A DNA stretch of 64,000 nt, from positions 28,865 to 92,864 of the forward strand of contig NZ_LZKJ01000059.1 of assembly GCF_001672775.1 (NCBI RefSeq), given 5' to 3'. A program made the position numbers and the translations under genes. Under the pieces are notes generated by a model. The model was not told the DNA's origin and did not search any database. It saw nothing but the letters and a program-made list of their open reading frames with translations. Position 1 is the stretch's first letter; every line of letters begins with the position of its first letter. Below, piece by piece: positions 1 to 9,182 of the stretch. Source of the DNA: Mycobacterium kyorinense (GTDB lineage: Bacteria > Actinomycetota > Actinomycetes > Mycobacteriales > Mycobacteriaceae).

Positions 1-2232
1 GGCCACCCCGAGATCATCGTGCACGATATTCGCGCTCACCATGACGGGCATCGCCTAGCCGGTGCGCCGCACAACGCACCATTTCGGCTGCGGGTGGTCA
101 AACGACCACCTCTCGGCTATGCCGACACCGGCAACGTCCCGATCGATGTGCTGCGCCGCCATATCCCCACCGATCTGGCCGCCGACATCGCGGCGCTGCT
201 GACCAGTGGCGCCAGCTACGACGGCCGTCACGTGGCCGCCGGCGACATCGCGGTCATCGTCGAGCAACACCGAGATGCCCGGGCCTGCCGGGATGCGTTG
301 GCAGCCGCGGGTATTCCTGCCATCTATACCGGCGACACCGACGTGTTCGAATCGCCGGCCGCCAAGGACTGGCTGTGCCTACTGGAGGCGTTCGACGCCC
401 CGCATCGCAGCGGGCTGGTCCGCGCCGCGGCGTGCACGATGTTTTTTGGCGAGACCGCGGACACCCTTGCCGCCGGCGGTGATGGGCTGACCGATCGGGT
501 CGCGACCACGTTGCGCGAGTGGGCCAACCACGCCCGGCTGCGCGGGGTGGCCGCAGTGTACGAAGCCGCACAGCTACGCGGGATGGGTCGCCGGGTGCTG
601 GCCCAGCATGGCGGCGAACGGCACATGACCGACCTGGCGCACATCGCTCAGCTGCTGCATGAGGTCGCGCATCGGGAGCGTTACAGTCCACCGGCACTGC
701 GCGATTGGCTGCGACGGCAATGCGACACCCGCACCCGCATCAGCGAACACAACCGCCGCCTGGACAGCGATGCCGCCGCGGTGCAGATCATGACCGTGTT
801 CGTCGCCAAAGGATTGCAGTTCCCGATCGTGTATCTGCCGTTTGCGTTCAACCGGTTCGTCCGCACCGGCGACATCCTGCTCTACCACGACGAGACCGAC
901 ACCCGCTGCCTCTACATCGGCGGCGAGCAGCCTAACGGCGAACGCAAAGCGGTCGAAGGGCTCAACCGCATCGAGGCCGCCCGCGACAACCTCCGGGTCA
1001 CCTACGTTGCGCTGACCCGCGCGCAGTCGCAGGTGGTGGCCTGGTGGGCGCCGACGCGAGACGAGGTCAGTGGTGGGCTGTCGCGGCTATTGCGCGGCCG
1101 GCGTGCTGGCGAGACCGAGGTCGTGGACAAGTGCACACCCCACATCACCGACGACGACGCATGGACGTTGTTTAAGCAGTGGGAGTCCGCGGGCGGCCCG
1201 TCGGTCGAGGAATCGGTGCCCGTATCTCCCACGACGGTGGAACAGCCTTCGTGGGAGGGCGATTTCGCGGTCCGGCACTTTCACCGTGCCGTCGACACCA
1301 CGTGGCGGCGGACGTCGTATTCCGCGCTGGTGCGAGGCGTCGAATCCGCGGGCGTAGAAAGCGAACCCGAAATCACCACCCGCGACGACGAGGTGGACAC
1401 CGTTGTCGTCACCGCCGCTGAAGCTGCCGTCGACGTCACGTCGCCAATGGCGGGTCTGCCAGCGGGGGCCGGGTTTGGGTCGCTGGTGCACGCGGTGCTG
1501 GAGACGGCAGACCCCTCGGCTCCGGATCTGTCGACCGAACTCACCGAGCAGGTTCGGCGGCACTTGTCCTGGTGGCCGGTTGAAGTCGCCGCGAAGGAAC
1601 TGGGCGCCGCGATGGTGCCGATGCACGACACCCCGTTGGGGCCGCTGGCTTTCGGGGCCACACTGCGGCAGATCGGGTTGCGAGACCGTCTGCGGGAGTT
1701 GGCTTTCGAGATCCCGCTGGCAGGTGGCGATCTGCGAGGGTCTGCACCGGATGTGTCGCTTGGCGATGTGGGCGAGCTGTTGGGGGTGCACGTGCCGTCG
1801 GGCGATCCGTTGGCGACGTACGCGGACCGACTGAGATCCGCAGCTTTGGGCGCGCAGTCGTTGCGTGGATACCTGACCGGCTCGGTTGATGTGGTGTTAC
1901 GTGTTGCCGACCGGTACCTGGTGGTCGACTACAAGACCAATTATCTAGGCGACACCGCGTCCGATTACACGCAACCCCGCTTGGCGGAAGCCATGCTGCA
2001 CTCGGATTATCCGCTGCAAGCATTGTTGTATGTGGTTGTGCTGCATCGCTTCCTGCGTTGGCGGCAACCCGACTATGACCCGGCTGTCCATCTCGGCGGG
2101 GTGCTGTATCTGTTCGTCCGCGGCATGTGCGGCTCCACCACACCGGGCGGCGGAGTGTTCAGCTGGCAGCCGCCGGCGGGTTTGGTTGTGGCGTTGTCGG
2201 ACCTGCTCGACGAGGGTAGGCAGGTCGCATGA
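1..2232 (+). CDS. recB: Exodeoxyribonuclease V subunit RecB (3' part, 5' end outside window)
   Basis: The reading frame is open from base 1, so only the C-terminal 743 residues are present. RecB is the 3'-5' helicase and nuclease subunit of the RecBCD double-strand-break enzyme. Visible are UvrD-type helicase motifs (V: FVAKGLQFPIVYLP near residue 269; VI: NLRVTYVALTRAQ near 330) and, near residue 640, the nuclease signature VVDYKTN, matching the catalytic DYK of RecB-family nucleases. The stop overlaps the recD start in ATGA, so the two are translationally coupled. In M. tuberculosis recC, recB and recD form one operon, so recC is expected just left of the window. The GTG at base 19 is internal, not a start. 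Confidence 0.95.
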   Translation, partial: GHPEIIVHDIRAHHDGHRLAGAPHNAPFRLRVVKRPPLGYADTGNVPIDVLRRHIPTDLAADIAALLTSGASYDGRHVAAGDIAVIVEQHRDARACRDALAAAGIPAIYTGDTDVFESPAAKDWLCLLEAFDAPHRSGLVRAAACTMFFGETADTLAAGGDGLTDRVATTLREWANHARLRGVAAVYEAAQLRGMGRRVLAQHGGERHMTDLAHIAQLLHEVAHRERYSPPALRDWLRRQCDTRTRISEHNRRLDSDAAAVQIMTVFVAKGLQFPIVYLPFAFNRFVRTGDILLYHDETDTRCLYIGGEQPNGERKAVEGLNRIEAARDNLRVTYVALTRAQSQVVAWWAPTRDEVSGGLSRLLRGRRAGETEVVDKCTPHITDDDAWTLFKQWESAGGPSVEESVPVSPTTVEQPSWEGDFAVRHFHRAVDTTWRRTSYSALVRGVESAGVESEPEITTRDDEVDTVVVTAAEAAVDVTSPMAGLPAGAGFGSLVHAVLETADPSAPDLSTELTEQVRRHLSWWPVEVAAKELGAAMVPMHDTPLGPLAFGATLRQIGLRDRLRELAFEIPLAGGDLRGSAPDVSLGDVGELLGVHVPSGDPLATYADRLRSAALGAQSLRGYLTGSVDVVLRVADRYLVVDYKTNYLGDTASDYTQPRLAEAMLHSDYPLQALLYVVVLHRFLRWRQPDYDPAVHLGGVLYLFVRGMCGSTTPGGGVFSWQPPAGLVVALSDLLDEGRQVA

Positions 2233-3947
2233 CGGCCACCGATGTCGAGGTCGCCATCAGTGCGCGCGGCGTGCTGCACGCCTTCAATGCGGCCGGCGTG
2301 CTGGATATCTCCGATGTGCAAGTGGCGGGCCGGATTTGCGTGCTGGGCAAGGAATCCGACGAGCAGGTGGCGTTGGCCGTGGCGCTGCTGGTACGGGCGC
2401 TACGGGGCGGTTCGGTGTGTGTGGATCTGCGGGACGTCGAGGCGCAGGCCGGGATTGCCGGCCTGGCGTGGCCTGAACCCGCAGCCTGGATGACGGCGGT
2501 GCGGGCGTCGCCGCTCTGCGGAGAGCCGCCGGTGCTACGGCTGTTGGGCGATCTGCTCTACTTGGATCGCTACTGGCTCGAGGAAAAGCAGGTATGCGAC
2601 GACCTGCTCGCGTTGCTGCAGTCCAAGCCGACGGTCACCGTGCCCTCCTTCGAGCGGCTTTTCCCCGAGGGGTTCGAGGAGCAGCGCGCGGCCGCGCACC
2701 TCGCGCTGACGCAAGCGGTCACCGTGCTGACCGGCGGTCCGGGCACCGGGAAGACGACCACCGTGGCCCGATTGCTTGCGCTGGTGGCCGAGCAGTCCGA
2801 GGTCGCCGGCGCGTCGCGGCCCCGGATCGCGTTGGCTGCGCCGACGGGCAAGGCCGCTGCACGACTGCAGGAAGCCGTCGCGCATGAAGTAGCCAAGCTG
2901 AACGAGTCCGATCGCGTGCGGCTGGGTGACCTGCAGGCGATGACACTGCATCGTTTGTTGGGCAGCCGGCCCGACACGTCGTCGAGGTTCAAGCACGATC
3001 GCGGAAATCGGCTGCCGCACGACGTGATTGTGGTCGACGAGACGTCGATGGTGTCGCTGACCATGATGGCGCGGCTGCTGGAGGCGGTGCGCCCCGGCGC
3101 CCGGCTGGTTCTGGTGGGCGACGCCGACCAGTTGGCGTCGGTGGAGGCCGGCGCCGTGCTGGCCGACCTGGTGGATGGTCTGTCGGCGCGCGCCGACGTG
3201 CGGGTGGCCTCGTTGCAGACGTCACACCGATTCGGTGAGTCGATCGGTGCGTTGGCCGCGGCGACCCGTGTCGGTGACGCCGATCGGGTAATCGCGCTGC
3301 TTCGGGCGGGTGGTGAGCACATCGAGTGGATCGAAGCTGAGGATGCGACGGCGCGGTTGCGTGGTGTGCTGGTTCCCTACGCGCTGCGCACGCGAGAGGC
3401 CGCCCTATTGGGTGCCTCGGAGGTGGCACTGGCCACGCTCGATGAGCATCGACTGCTGTGCGCGCACCGCCGCGGACCGTATGGCGTGTCGCAGTGGAAC
3501 CACCAGGTGGAAACGTGGCTGTCGGAGGAGACCGGCCTGCCGCCGTGGTCCGAGTGGTACGCGGGGCGCCCATTGCTGGTGACCGCCAACGACTACGGGC
3601 TGCGTGTCTACAACGGAGAAATTGGTGTGGCCGTCGCCGGCGCTGATGGCCTGCGCGCTGTGATCGCCAGTGCCACAGGGCCACAGGACTTTTCGACCAG
3701 TCGGCTTTCCGACGTCGAGACCATGCACGCGATGACCATCCACAAATCCCAGGGCAGCCAGGCCGACGAGGTGACGGTGCTCATGCCGTCGGAGGAGTCG
3801 CGGTTGTTGACTCGGGAGCTGTTCTACACCGCGGTGACTCGCGCGATGCGAAAGGTCCGGGTGGTCGGGACCGAGGCTTCGGTGCGCGCTGCAATCGAGC
3901 GGCGAGCGATCCGAGCGACGGGTTTGCGACGGCGGTTGCAGACGTAA
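2229..3947 (+). CDS. recD: Exodeoxyribonuclease V subunit RecD
   Basis: 572 residues, close to the usual RecD length. RecD is the 5'-3' superfamily 1 helicase of RecBCD. It shows Walker A GGPGTGKT at residues 169-176, Walker B VVDETSM near 268, the GDADQLASV motif near 297, and the C-terminal motifs MTIHKSQGSQADEV and LFYTAVTRAM. The ATG overlaps the recB stop by four bases, which fixes the start and implies coupled translation. It is the last gene of the operon; the next 600 bp contain no convincing gene. Confidence 0.96.
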   Translation: MTATDVEVAISARGVLHAFNAAGVLDISDVQVAGRICVLGKESDEQVALAVALLVRALRGGSVCVDLRDVEAQAGIAGLAWPEPAAWMTAVRASPLCGEPPVLRLLGDLLYLDRYWLEEKQVCDDLLALLQSKPTVTVPSFERLFPEGFEEQRAAAHLALTQAVTVLTGGPGTGKTTTVARLLALVAEQSEVAGASRPRIALAAPTGKAAARLQEAVAHEVAKLNESDRVRLGDLQAMTLHRLLGSRPDTSSRFKHDRGNRLPHDVIVVDETSMVSLTMMARLLEAVRPGARLVLVGDADQLASVEAGAVLADLVDGLSARADVRVASLQTSHRFGESIGALAAATRVGDADRVIALLRAGGEHIEWIEAEDATARLRGVLVPYALRTREAALLGASEVALATLDEHRLLCAHRRGPYGVSQWNHQVETWLSEETGLPPWSEWYAGRPLLVTANDYGLRVYNGEIGVAVAGADGLRAVIASATGPQDFSTSRLSDVETMHAMTIHKSQGSQADEVTVLMPSEESRLLTRELFYTAVTRAMRKVRVVGTEASVRAAIERRAIRATGLRRRLQT

Positions 3948-4564
3948 CATCTGTCACACGGGCCACGGCGCGGGAGGTATCGACGATGTGCCCGCCTCGT
4001 AGCGACAAGCCGGCGTTGTGCCTGGTCGCGTCTAACGCGGAGTTGCCACTTGTGACTCTTGTGGCACTGGCGTCTTACCAGTCACAGCGGTTACGGCAAA
4101 TGCCGCTGTTTCAGCGTGCCCGGCTATCAGCGACAAAATCGAAGGTCCCAACGGATTGTCGCTACGAGGCGGGCACAACGGATGCCCCGAGTTCTAGGTA
4201 CGCCTGTGACTGATGTGACCAGCCGCCGTCGCACCGGGATCGGACTTGGGAACAGACCACCGCTCCCAAACTCATTCGCCCAGAGAGCTTTTCATGTTGC
4301 GCTTACCGCGGGTGTGGTCGAAACCCGGTGGAAGCGGCGCGGCGCCGACTGCTCGTGATCGCAACAACTCCACGGTGGCGCCACAGGCATGGCCGGTTAT
4401 TGAACATACGAGGATTACCCGCCGAAGGAGTGGGTACGCACAGCACGAGGTCGTAGATCCTGCACGTTGCTGAGCCATATGCACCCGGCGATCGAGCCTC
4501 GGTCGCCAGGGCAAGTCTTCGGCCCCTGGACCAAACAGCAGCCGGAAATCTAGGGAAGCCAGCC
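3948..4564. other. Non-coding stretch downstream of recD
   Basis: 617 bp with no frame that looks coding: the short open frames on both strands overlap each other and lack domains or ribosome sites. It holds the MITE-like element at 3987-4177 and the 14-mer GTGACTGATGTGAC at 4206-4219, which recurs with small changes at 6062-6075 and, inverted, at 10977-10990. Nothing else was recognised from 4220 to 4564. Confidence 0.6.
3987..4177. repeat. MITE-like element with perfect 22-bp inverted ends
   Basis: Bases 3987-4008 are the exact reverse complement of 4156-4177, 22 of 22, with 147 bp between them. The total length of 191 bp, absence of coding capacity and intergenic position fit a miniature inverted-repeat element. 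No clear target-site duplication is visible. The end core GCCCGCCTC-NN-AGCGAC is also present in the 62-bp repeats at 10981-11042 and 40448-40509. It could alternatively be a large structured terminator or RNA element. Confidence 0.7.
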
Positions 4565-5146
4565 ATGGCCACAGCCAGTCTTCACTCCGCCAGTAGGTAT
4601 CACCGCGATCAACAGATTGCGACGGCGGGCAGCGTCGTGTTCTTAATAGTCGTCGTCGCGGTGTCGACGTGGATGTTGTACAGATGGACGACGGGCCAAC
4701 CTGTTTCAACCGAAAGCGCTGCGATCCCGCTGTCGAGCACATCGGCTCCTTCGGTCCGCAAGACGATGGGCGCATGGCTCGCCGAATCCGAGCGGTCGAT
4801 CAACGATCTCGTCGCCGCGCGAAACAACATCGCCGCGGCCGCAGCCGAACACGACATCGCCGGCACCGGCGCGGCCTGCCAAAACGCCGTTGGCGCAGTG
4901 GCGAATTTGCACCGACAGCTGCCGAGCCCGGAACCGGTATTGACCAACGCGCTGCAACGGGCAGCTGTCAACTACGACCTTGGGCTTCCCTATTGCATCT
5001 CGGCAACGCAATCCCATGACGGTCCAGACTTGGCGCGAGCGGCGAGTTATATCAGTCAGGGCGACGCCGCCATGCGGACGGCGTTCCACATTCTCGGACA
5101 AGATTCTGGCACCGCACCCCGCAACCTGCGCATGCTGATTGTGTAA
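4565..5146 (+). CDS. Single-pass membrane protein of unknown function
   Basis: 193 residues. A hydrophobic helix spans about residues 20-40 (AGSVVFLIVVVAVSTWMLY), followed by a Ser/Thr-rich linker and an extracytoplasmic helical domain with two cysteines, at about residues 99 and 140, that could pair. The start ATG has a purine-rich GGGA about 8 nt upstream. No family was recognised; this layout (short cytoplasmic tail, one helix, small outer domain) is common among mycobacterial envelope proteins. It stands alone: the next gene begins 30 bp later with its own promoter-like sequence. Confidence 0.75.
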   Translation: MATASLHSASRYHRDQQIATAGSVVFLIVVVAVSTWMLYRWTTGQPVSTESAAIPLSSTSAPSVRKTMGAWLAESERSINDLVAARNNIAAAAAEHDIAGTGAACQNAVGAVANLHRQLPSPEPVLTNALQRAAVNYDLGLPYCISATQSHDGPDLARAASYISQGDAAMRTAFHILGQDSGTAPRNLRMLIV

Positions 5147-5164
5147 CTCGGAGCCGGCACGCTC

Positions 5165-5177
5165 TAGGCTCCCTTCA
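5165..5177 (+). promoter_or_regulatory. Probable leaderless promoter of the SDR gene
   Basis: TAGGCT at 5165-5170 fits the mycobacterial -10 consensus TANNNT and lies six bases before the ATG at 5177, so transcription would begin at or next to the start codon. There is no Shine-Dalgarno sequence before that ATG, consistent with a leaderless mRNA. Inferred from spacing only. Confidence 0.45.
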
Positions 5178-5974
5178 TGACGCTTCCCCCACCATCGCCA
5201 GGGTCGGTCGCCGTGGTCACCGGCGCATCCTCCGGTATCGGCGAACAATTCGCTCGACAACTCGTGGCGCGCGGCTACCGCGTCGTCGTCACCGCCCGCC
5301 GGGTAGACCGGCTACAAACGTTGTGCACCGAACTCGGCGGCGACGAGCACGCCGTCGCGGTGGGCACTGATCTCGCGGTGCCGGAGGACCGGGACCGGCT
5401 CGCCGCACGGATCGACGAGCTCGGTGCGCAGGTCGATGTCCTGGTGAACAATGCCGGCCTGGGCATCTACACGAAGTTCGGCGCTGAAGGGCGCGACAAG
5501 GAATTGCAGATGCTGCGCGTCGATGTCGAGGCGGTGGCCGACCTGATGCTGCGCTACCTGCCGGGCATGGTCGAGCGCGGCCGCGGCGCGATCATCAACC
5601 TCTCGTCGGTCTCGGGATTTCAGCCGGCGCCGTACAACGCGGGCTATGCCGCCGCGAAAGCCTACGTCCTTTGGCTCTCGGAGGCGGTCAACTCCGAAGT
5701 CGCCGACAGCGGTGTCAGCGTCACCGCAGTCTGCCCCGGCCCGGTGCCGACTGAGTTTCAGGCGACCAACGACGCCGAGCATCTTGTTGCCCGGCTGCCG
5801 GGCTTCACCCAGGTTTCGGCCGAGCGGGTGGTCGCCGACGCGTTGAAGGCCGCCGACCGGGGCCGCGCCTCGGTAGTCCCGGGTGGGCCGCAAGTACGCG
5901 TGGCGCTCGGGTCCACTCGGTTCATGCCGACGCCGTTGGTGTTGCCGGTTATGGGGCGAATGTTGAAGCGGTAG
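5177..5974 (+). CDS. Short-chain dehydrogenase/reductase (classical SDR)
   Basis: 265 residues. The N-terminal cofactor motif TGASSGIG (residues 15-22), the NNAG motif near 94, a catalytic Ser in INLSSVSG, and the YAAAK active-site pentad (Y156, K160) define a classical NAD(P)H-dependent SDR. Arg residues after the second strand (TARRVDRL) suggest NADPH preference. It resembles the DltE-like SDRs of mycobacteria, whose substrates are unknown. It is monocistronic and probably leaderless. Confidence 0.9.
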   Translation: MTLPPPSPGSVAVVTGASSGIGEQFARQLVARGYRVVVTARRVDRLQTLCTELGGDEHAVAVGTDLAVPEDRDRLAARIDELGAQVDVLVNNAGLGIYTKFGAEGRDKELQMLRVDVEAVADLMLRYLPGMVERGRGAIINLSSVSGFQPAPYNAGYAAAKAYVLWLSEAVNSEVADSGVSVTAVCPGPVPTEFQATNDAEHLVARLPGFTQVSAERVVADALKAADRGRASVVPGGPQVRVALGSTRFMPTPLVLPVMGRMLKR

Positions 5975-6109
5975 CGCAACTTTGGGCGGCCCGCGCCCGC
6001 AGTGATATCACATACGCCATCGACTTTGAGAAGGATGTCATGGTCGGGCGACGGTGCTGATGTGACTGATGTGGCGAAGCTGTGCCGAGGTGTGCGGCCG
6101 CGCCGTCGT

Positions 6110-7054
6110 TCACGAGGCCCGGACCGCGGACACGAACAGATTCCACGGGGCGGCCTGCTCGAGGTCCTGCGCAGGTGCGCGGCCATAGCCGGCCAGCAGC
6201 TCCTCGGTCGGCGTGACCGTCACGTGCCAGCCGTGGCGGCGCAACCAGTCGCCAACATCTTCGCGGTCCTCGAAGTACCACAGCTTGTCGCTGCGCGGGA
6301 CTTCACGCTGCGGATCCGCCTTGGCCATCAACGCCTGGACGCGTTCCATCCGCTCACGCCGTTGCGCAACGGCCTCCGGGTCGGCGAAGTTGGGTGCAAG
6401 CGCCTCGACCCCGATCCGACTGCCCGCGGCGGTGAGCTCTTGAATGCGGGTGAACAGCAGGTCTTGCGCCGCCGCTGGCAGGTACATCAAGAGCCCCTCA
6501 ACCGACCAGGCGCTCGGCGCCGATGCATCAAAACCAGCCTGCTGCAACGCCGTTGGCCAATCCTGCCGCAGATCCACCGCGACACCGACCCGCTCACAGG
6601 TCGGCTGCGCGCCGTGCCCCGCCAGCGTCGACGCTTTGAACTCCAGCACCCTGGGCTGGTCGAGCTCGTAGACGGTCGTGCCGTCGGGCCACGGCAACCG
6701 CCAAGCCCGCGAATCCAGGCCGGCCGCCAGGATCACCGCTTGGCGGATGCCCGCATCGGCGGCCTCGAGGAAGAACGTGTCGAAAAACTTGGTCCGCGAA
6801 GCGAAATAGTCGACCAACCCCTGCTGCCGTAGCGGCAGCTCAGGTTCGGCTTCTACGACCTCGGCGGGCAACTCGGGCGCGGAGTACCAGTTCCACACGC
6901 CGTCGCCGACTGTGTCGAGGAAAACCCGCGCGAACGGATCGCTGATCAGCGGGTCGTCGCTCTCGGTTTCCGCCGCGCGCGCCGCCGCCACGCCCAGCGC
7001 CGTCGCGCCCACGCTCTCCGTGATCTCCCAGGTGTCGTTATCGGTTCTGGCCAC
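6110..7054 (-). CDS. Class I SAM-dependent methyltransferase, mycobacterial leucine-carboxymethyltransferase-like family
   Basis: 314 residues, the standard length of this large mycobacterial paralogue family. The N-terminus ([20 protein letters not shown]) and the DPLISDPFA segment are family hallmarks; [14 protein letters not shown] near residue 93 is the SAM-binding loop and VYELDQPRV the acidic motif that follows. Substrates are unknown. The start is GTG at 7054, with TAGGGT (minus strand, 7066-7061) six bases upstream, so it is likely leaderless although only 9 bp follow the stop of the upstream hydrolase gene. A decayed copy of this family's 3' region lies at 51693-51965. Confidence 0.92.
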   Translation of the reverse strand: MARTDNDTWEITESVGATALGVAAARAAETESDDPLISDPFARVFLDTVGDGVWNWYSAPELPAEVVEAEPELPLRQQGLVDYFASRTKFFDTFFLEAADAGIRQAVILAAGLDSRAWRLPWPDGTTVYELDQPRVLEFKASTLAGHGAQPTCERVGVAVDLRQDWPTALQQAGFDASAPSAWSVEGLLMYLPAAAQDLLFTRIQELTAAGSRIGVEALAPNFADPEAVAQRRERMERVQALMAKADPQREVPRSDKLWYFEDREDVGDWLRRHGWHVTVTPTEELLAGYGRAPAQDLEQAAPWNLFVSAVRAS

Positions 7055-7063
7055 GCTCCGACC

Positions 7064-8392
7064 CTACGTCAGGCCCAGCCCCTTGGCAGCCGCTGTCGCC
7101 AGCTCACCGCGTAGATCCGAGATCGGTGTGCTGCCGCGCAGATGGATCGCATTGGAGAGCAGAACGACGTACGTATCTGAGCCCGGATCGATCCACAGCG
7201 ACGTTCCGGTAAAGCCGGTATTGCCGAAGCTGCCGATAGGAAAGATCGTGCCGCGCGGCATGGAGTAGGCCGTGTCGATGTCCCAGCCAAAGCCAAACAG
7301 GTTCTGCCCCTTGATCGCCGGATAGTTGACAGCGACTCGGACCGCCTCGTTGGCTGCGTCGAGTTGTCGGGCGGTGTGTCCGGGCTGCTGCGGAGTCGTC
7401 ATCGCCTGCAGAGTCGCCTGCTTCAGCGGAAAAGCGCTGGGGCGGTTCGCACGTCGATCTAGTAGAGCTTGCGCGTAGACGCTGACGTCGTGGGCCGTCG
7501 AGAACACCCCGGCGTTGCCGGCCACCCCGCCCATGCGGCGCGCCGTCGGGTCATGCACGCTGCCCCGCAGCAGATGGTCGCCGTCCATCGCCGTGGGCGC
7601 AATGCGCGGCAACAGACCGGCGGGCGGGCGATAGCGCGTCTCCGCCATGCCCAGTGGCCCAAACACGTTGTGCTGGACGTAAACATCCTCCGGCTCGCCG
7701 GTGAGCTGCTCGAGCAGCGCGCCCAGCAGGATGAAATTGATGTCCGAGTAGCGGAAGACCTCACCGGGATCCGACTGCAGTGGAGTCGTAAGCGCACGAC
7801 GAATGCCTTCGGCTTTATCCGCTCGGTCCAGTCCCCATGGATCTATGAGGTTGACGTCAATCGGCTCGCCTGATGTATGGGTCAGCAACATGCGAAGCGT
7901 CACCTGCGCCCGTCGCGGATCGTTCGCCGTGTTGAAGTCGGGCAGATACTTCTGCACGGGATCGTCGAACTGGACCTTGCCGCGTTCGTGCAGTTGCATG
8001 ACCGCAGTCGCCGTTGCCAGGGGCTTGGTCAGCGAGGCGATGTCAAAGATCGTGTCTTCGGTCATCGGCTCGGCAGGTGCGGGCAATCCGTCCAGCCCCG
8101 CTTCGCCGGCAAGCTTGCGTGAGCCAAAAGCCCGGTGGAAGACGCGCTGGCCGGCGTGTCCGATCACCACCACCGCACCGGGTAGTCGCTCAGCCGCAAT
8201 CGCGTCGTTCATCAGCTTGACGACTGCCGGGAAGTCGCGAGTGGGAGCCGTGTTCGGCGCCTGCGTTGCGTGCGTGCTGCTGACCGTCGGGTGCGCGGCA
8301 CAGCCCGAGCACGCCGTGGCGAGGGTGAGCAGGACAGTTGCGACGGCTTTGCGCGCTCGCGAACGTCGATGCGGAAGAATTACGGTCATCAT
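7064..8392 (-). CDS. Serine beta-lactamase/penicillin-binding-protein-like hydrolase, exported
   Basis: 442 residues. An N-terminal basic stretch and hydrophobic segment ending LATACSGCAA resemble a lipoprotein signal, though the lipobox is imperfect. The SLTK tetrad (SxxK nucleophile) and the YSDIN motif (YxN) place it in the class C beta-lactamase/esterase family, outside the cytoplasm. ATG 8392 is preferred because GGAGG lies 8 nt upstream; GTG 8401 has no spacer. Its start codon overlaps the divergent start at 8391, so the ribosome site lies inside the neighbour's coding region. True beta-lactam hydrolysis is not implied; many mycobacterial members (LpqK-like) act on esters or peptidoglycan. 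Confidence 0.88.
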   Translation of the reverse strand: MMTVILPHRRSRARKAVATVLLTLATACSGCAAHPTVSSTHATQAPNTAPTRDFPAVVKLMNDAIAAERLPGAVVVIGHAGQRVFHRAFGSRKLAGEAGLDGLPAPAEPMTEDTIFDIASLTKPLATATAVMQLHERGKVQFDDPVQKYLPDFNTANDPRRAQVTLRMLLTHTSGEPIDVNLIDPWGLDRADKAEGIRRALTTPLQSDPGEVFRYSDINFILLGALLEQLTGEPEDVYVQHNVFGPLGMAETRYRPPAGLLPRIAPTAMDGDHLLRGSVHDPTARRMGGVAGNAGVFSTAHDVSVYAQALLDRRANRPSAFPLKQATLQAMTTPQQPGHTARQLDAANEAVRVAVNYPAIKGQNLFGFGWDIDTAYSMPRGTIFPIGSFGNTGFTGTSLWIDPGSDTYVVLLSNAIHLRGSTPISDLRGELATAAAKGLGLT

Positions 8393-9158
8393 GGACGACA
8401 CCTCCGCCCTGACATCGCGACGACCCTACATCGTGCGTCTCGCCGTGTTCGCGGTCTTCCTCCTTGTGCTGTTCTACCTCGTTGCCGTCAGGCGAGTCGT
8501 CGATGTCGAGGAGATGCGGCGCGCGGTCGCGGCGACGGGGCCGGCGGCGCCGCTGACCTACGTGCTGGCATCGGCGGTCCTGGGCGCGTTGTTCGTGCCC
8601 GGCCCGGTGCTGGCCGCGGGCAGCGGGGTGCTGTTCGGTCCTGTGGTCGGTGTGTTCGTGACGCTGGGTGCGACGGTCGGGACCGCGATCGTCGCGAGCC
8701 TCGTCGGTCGCCGGGCCGGCCGAGACAGCGCGCGGGCTCTGCTGGGAACGACACGCGCCGACCGCGTCGACGCGCTGATCGAACGACGCGGACTGTGGGC
8801 GGTCGTCGGCCAGCGCTTCATCCCCGGGATCTCGGACGCGCTCGCCTCCTATGCGTTCGGAGCGTTCGGAGTTCCGTTGTGGCAGATGGCCGTCGGGGCA
8901 TTTATCGGGTCGGTGCCGCGGGCGTTCGTCTATACCGCGCTGGGGGCGTCGATTGCCGATCGGTCGGCGCCGTTGGCCTATGCGGCGATCGCGGTGTGGT
9001 GCGTGACCGCCGTCGTCGGCGCGTTCGCTGCGCGGCGTGGCTGGCGGAAGTGGCGTGAGCACGCCGGGCGTGATGCCCCGAGACGGCGCCAGGACTTCAC
9101 GTCAGGCGGTCTCGCCAGCGGGCAAAGCGACTCGTCGGAGCCTGAATCGCAGCCATGA
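8391..9158 (+). CDS. TVP38/TMEM64 (SNARE-associated, DedA-like) membrane protein
   Basis: 255 residues with several transmembrane helices (about 13-33, 55-100, 155-175, 190-210). The central FVPGPVLAAGSGVLFGPVVG segment and the G(Q)RFIPGISD motif are diagnostic of the TVP38/DedA-like family of flippase or transport-related membrane proteins. The C-terminal tail is hydrophilic and Ser/Arg-rich, and its last 62 bp overlap the 3' end of the convergent patatin gene. That tail is also inside the 87-bp duplicated segment. The start is tentative: the best purine run (GGAAG) is about 14 nt away. Confidence 0.85.
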   Translation: MDDTSALTSRRPYIVRLAVFAVFLLVLFYLVAVRRVVDVEEMRRAVAATGPAAPLTYVLASAVLGALFVPGPVLAAGSGVLFGPVVGVFVTLGATVGTAIVASLVGRRAGRDSARALLGTTRADRVDALIERRGLWAVVGQRFIPGISDALASYAFGAFGVPLWQMAVGAFIGSVPRAFVYTALGASIADRSAPLAYAAIAVWCVTAVVGAFAARRGWRKWREHAGRDAPRRRQDFTSGGLASGQSDSSEPESQP

Positions 9159-9182
9159 CCGCGCTCATCGGCGACGCCACCG
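9096..9182. repeat. 87-bp repeat, copy 1 (3' end of patatin gene)
   Basis: Matches 41811-41897 in the same orientation with 78 of 87 identities by eye. It covers the last 28 codons and stop of the minus-strand patatin gene and the end of the plus-strand TVP38-like gene. Copy 2 has no complete gene attached. Confidence 0.85.
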
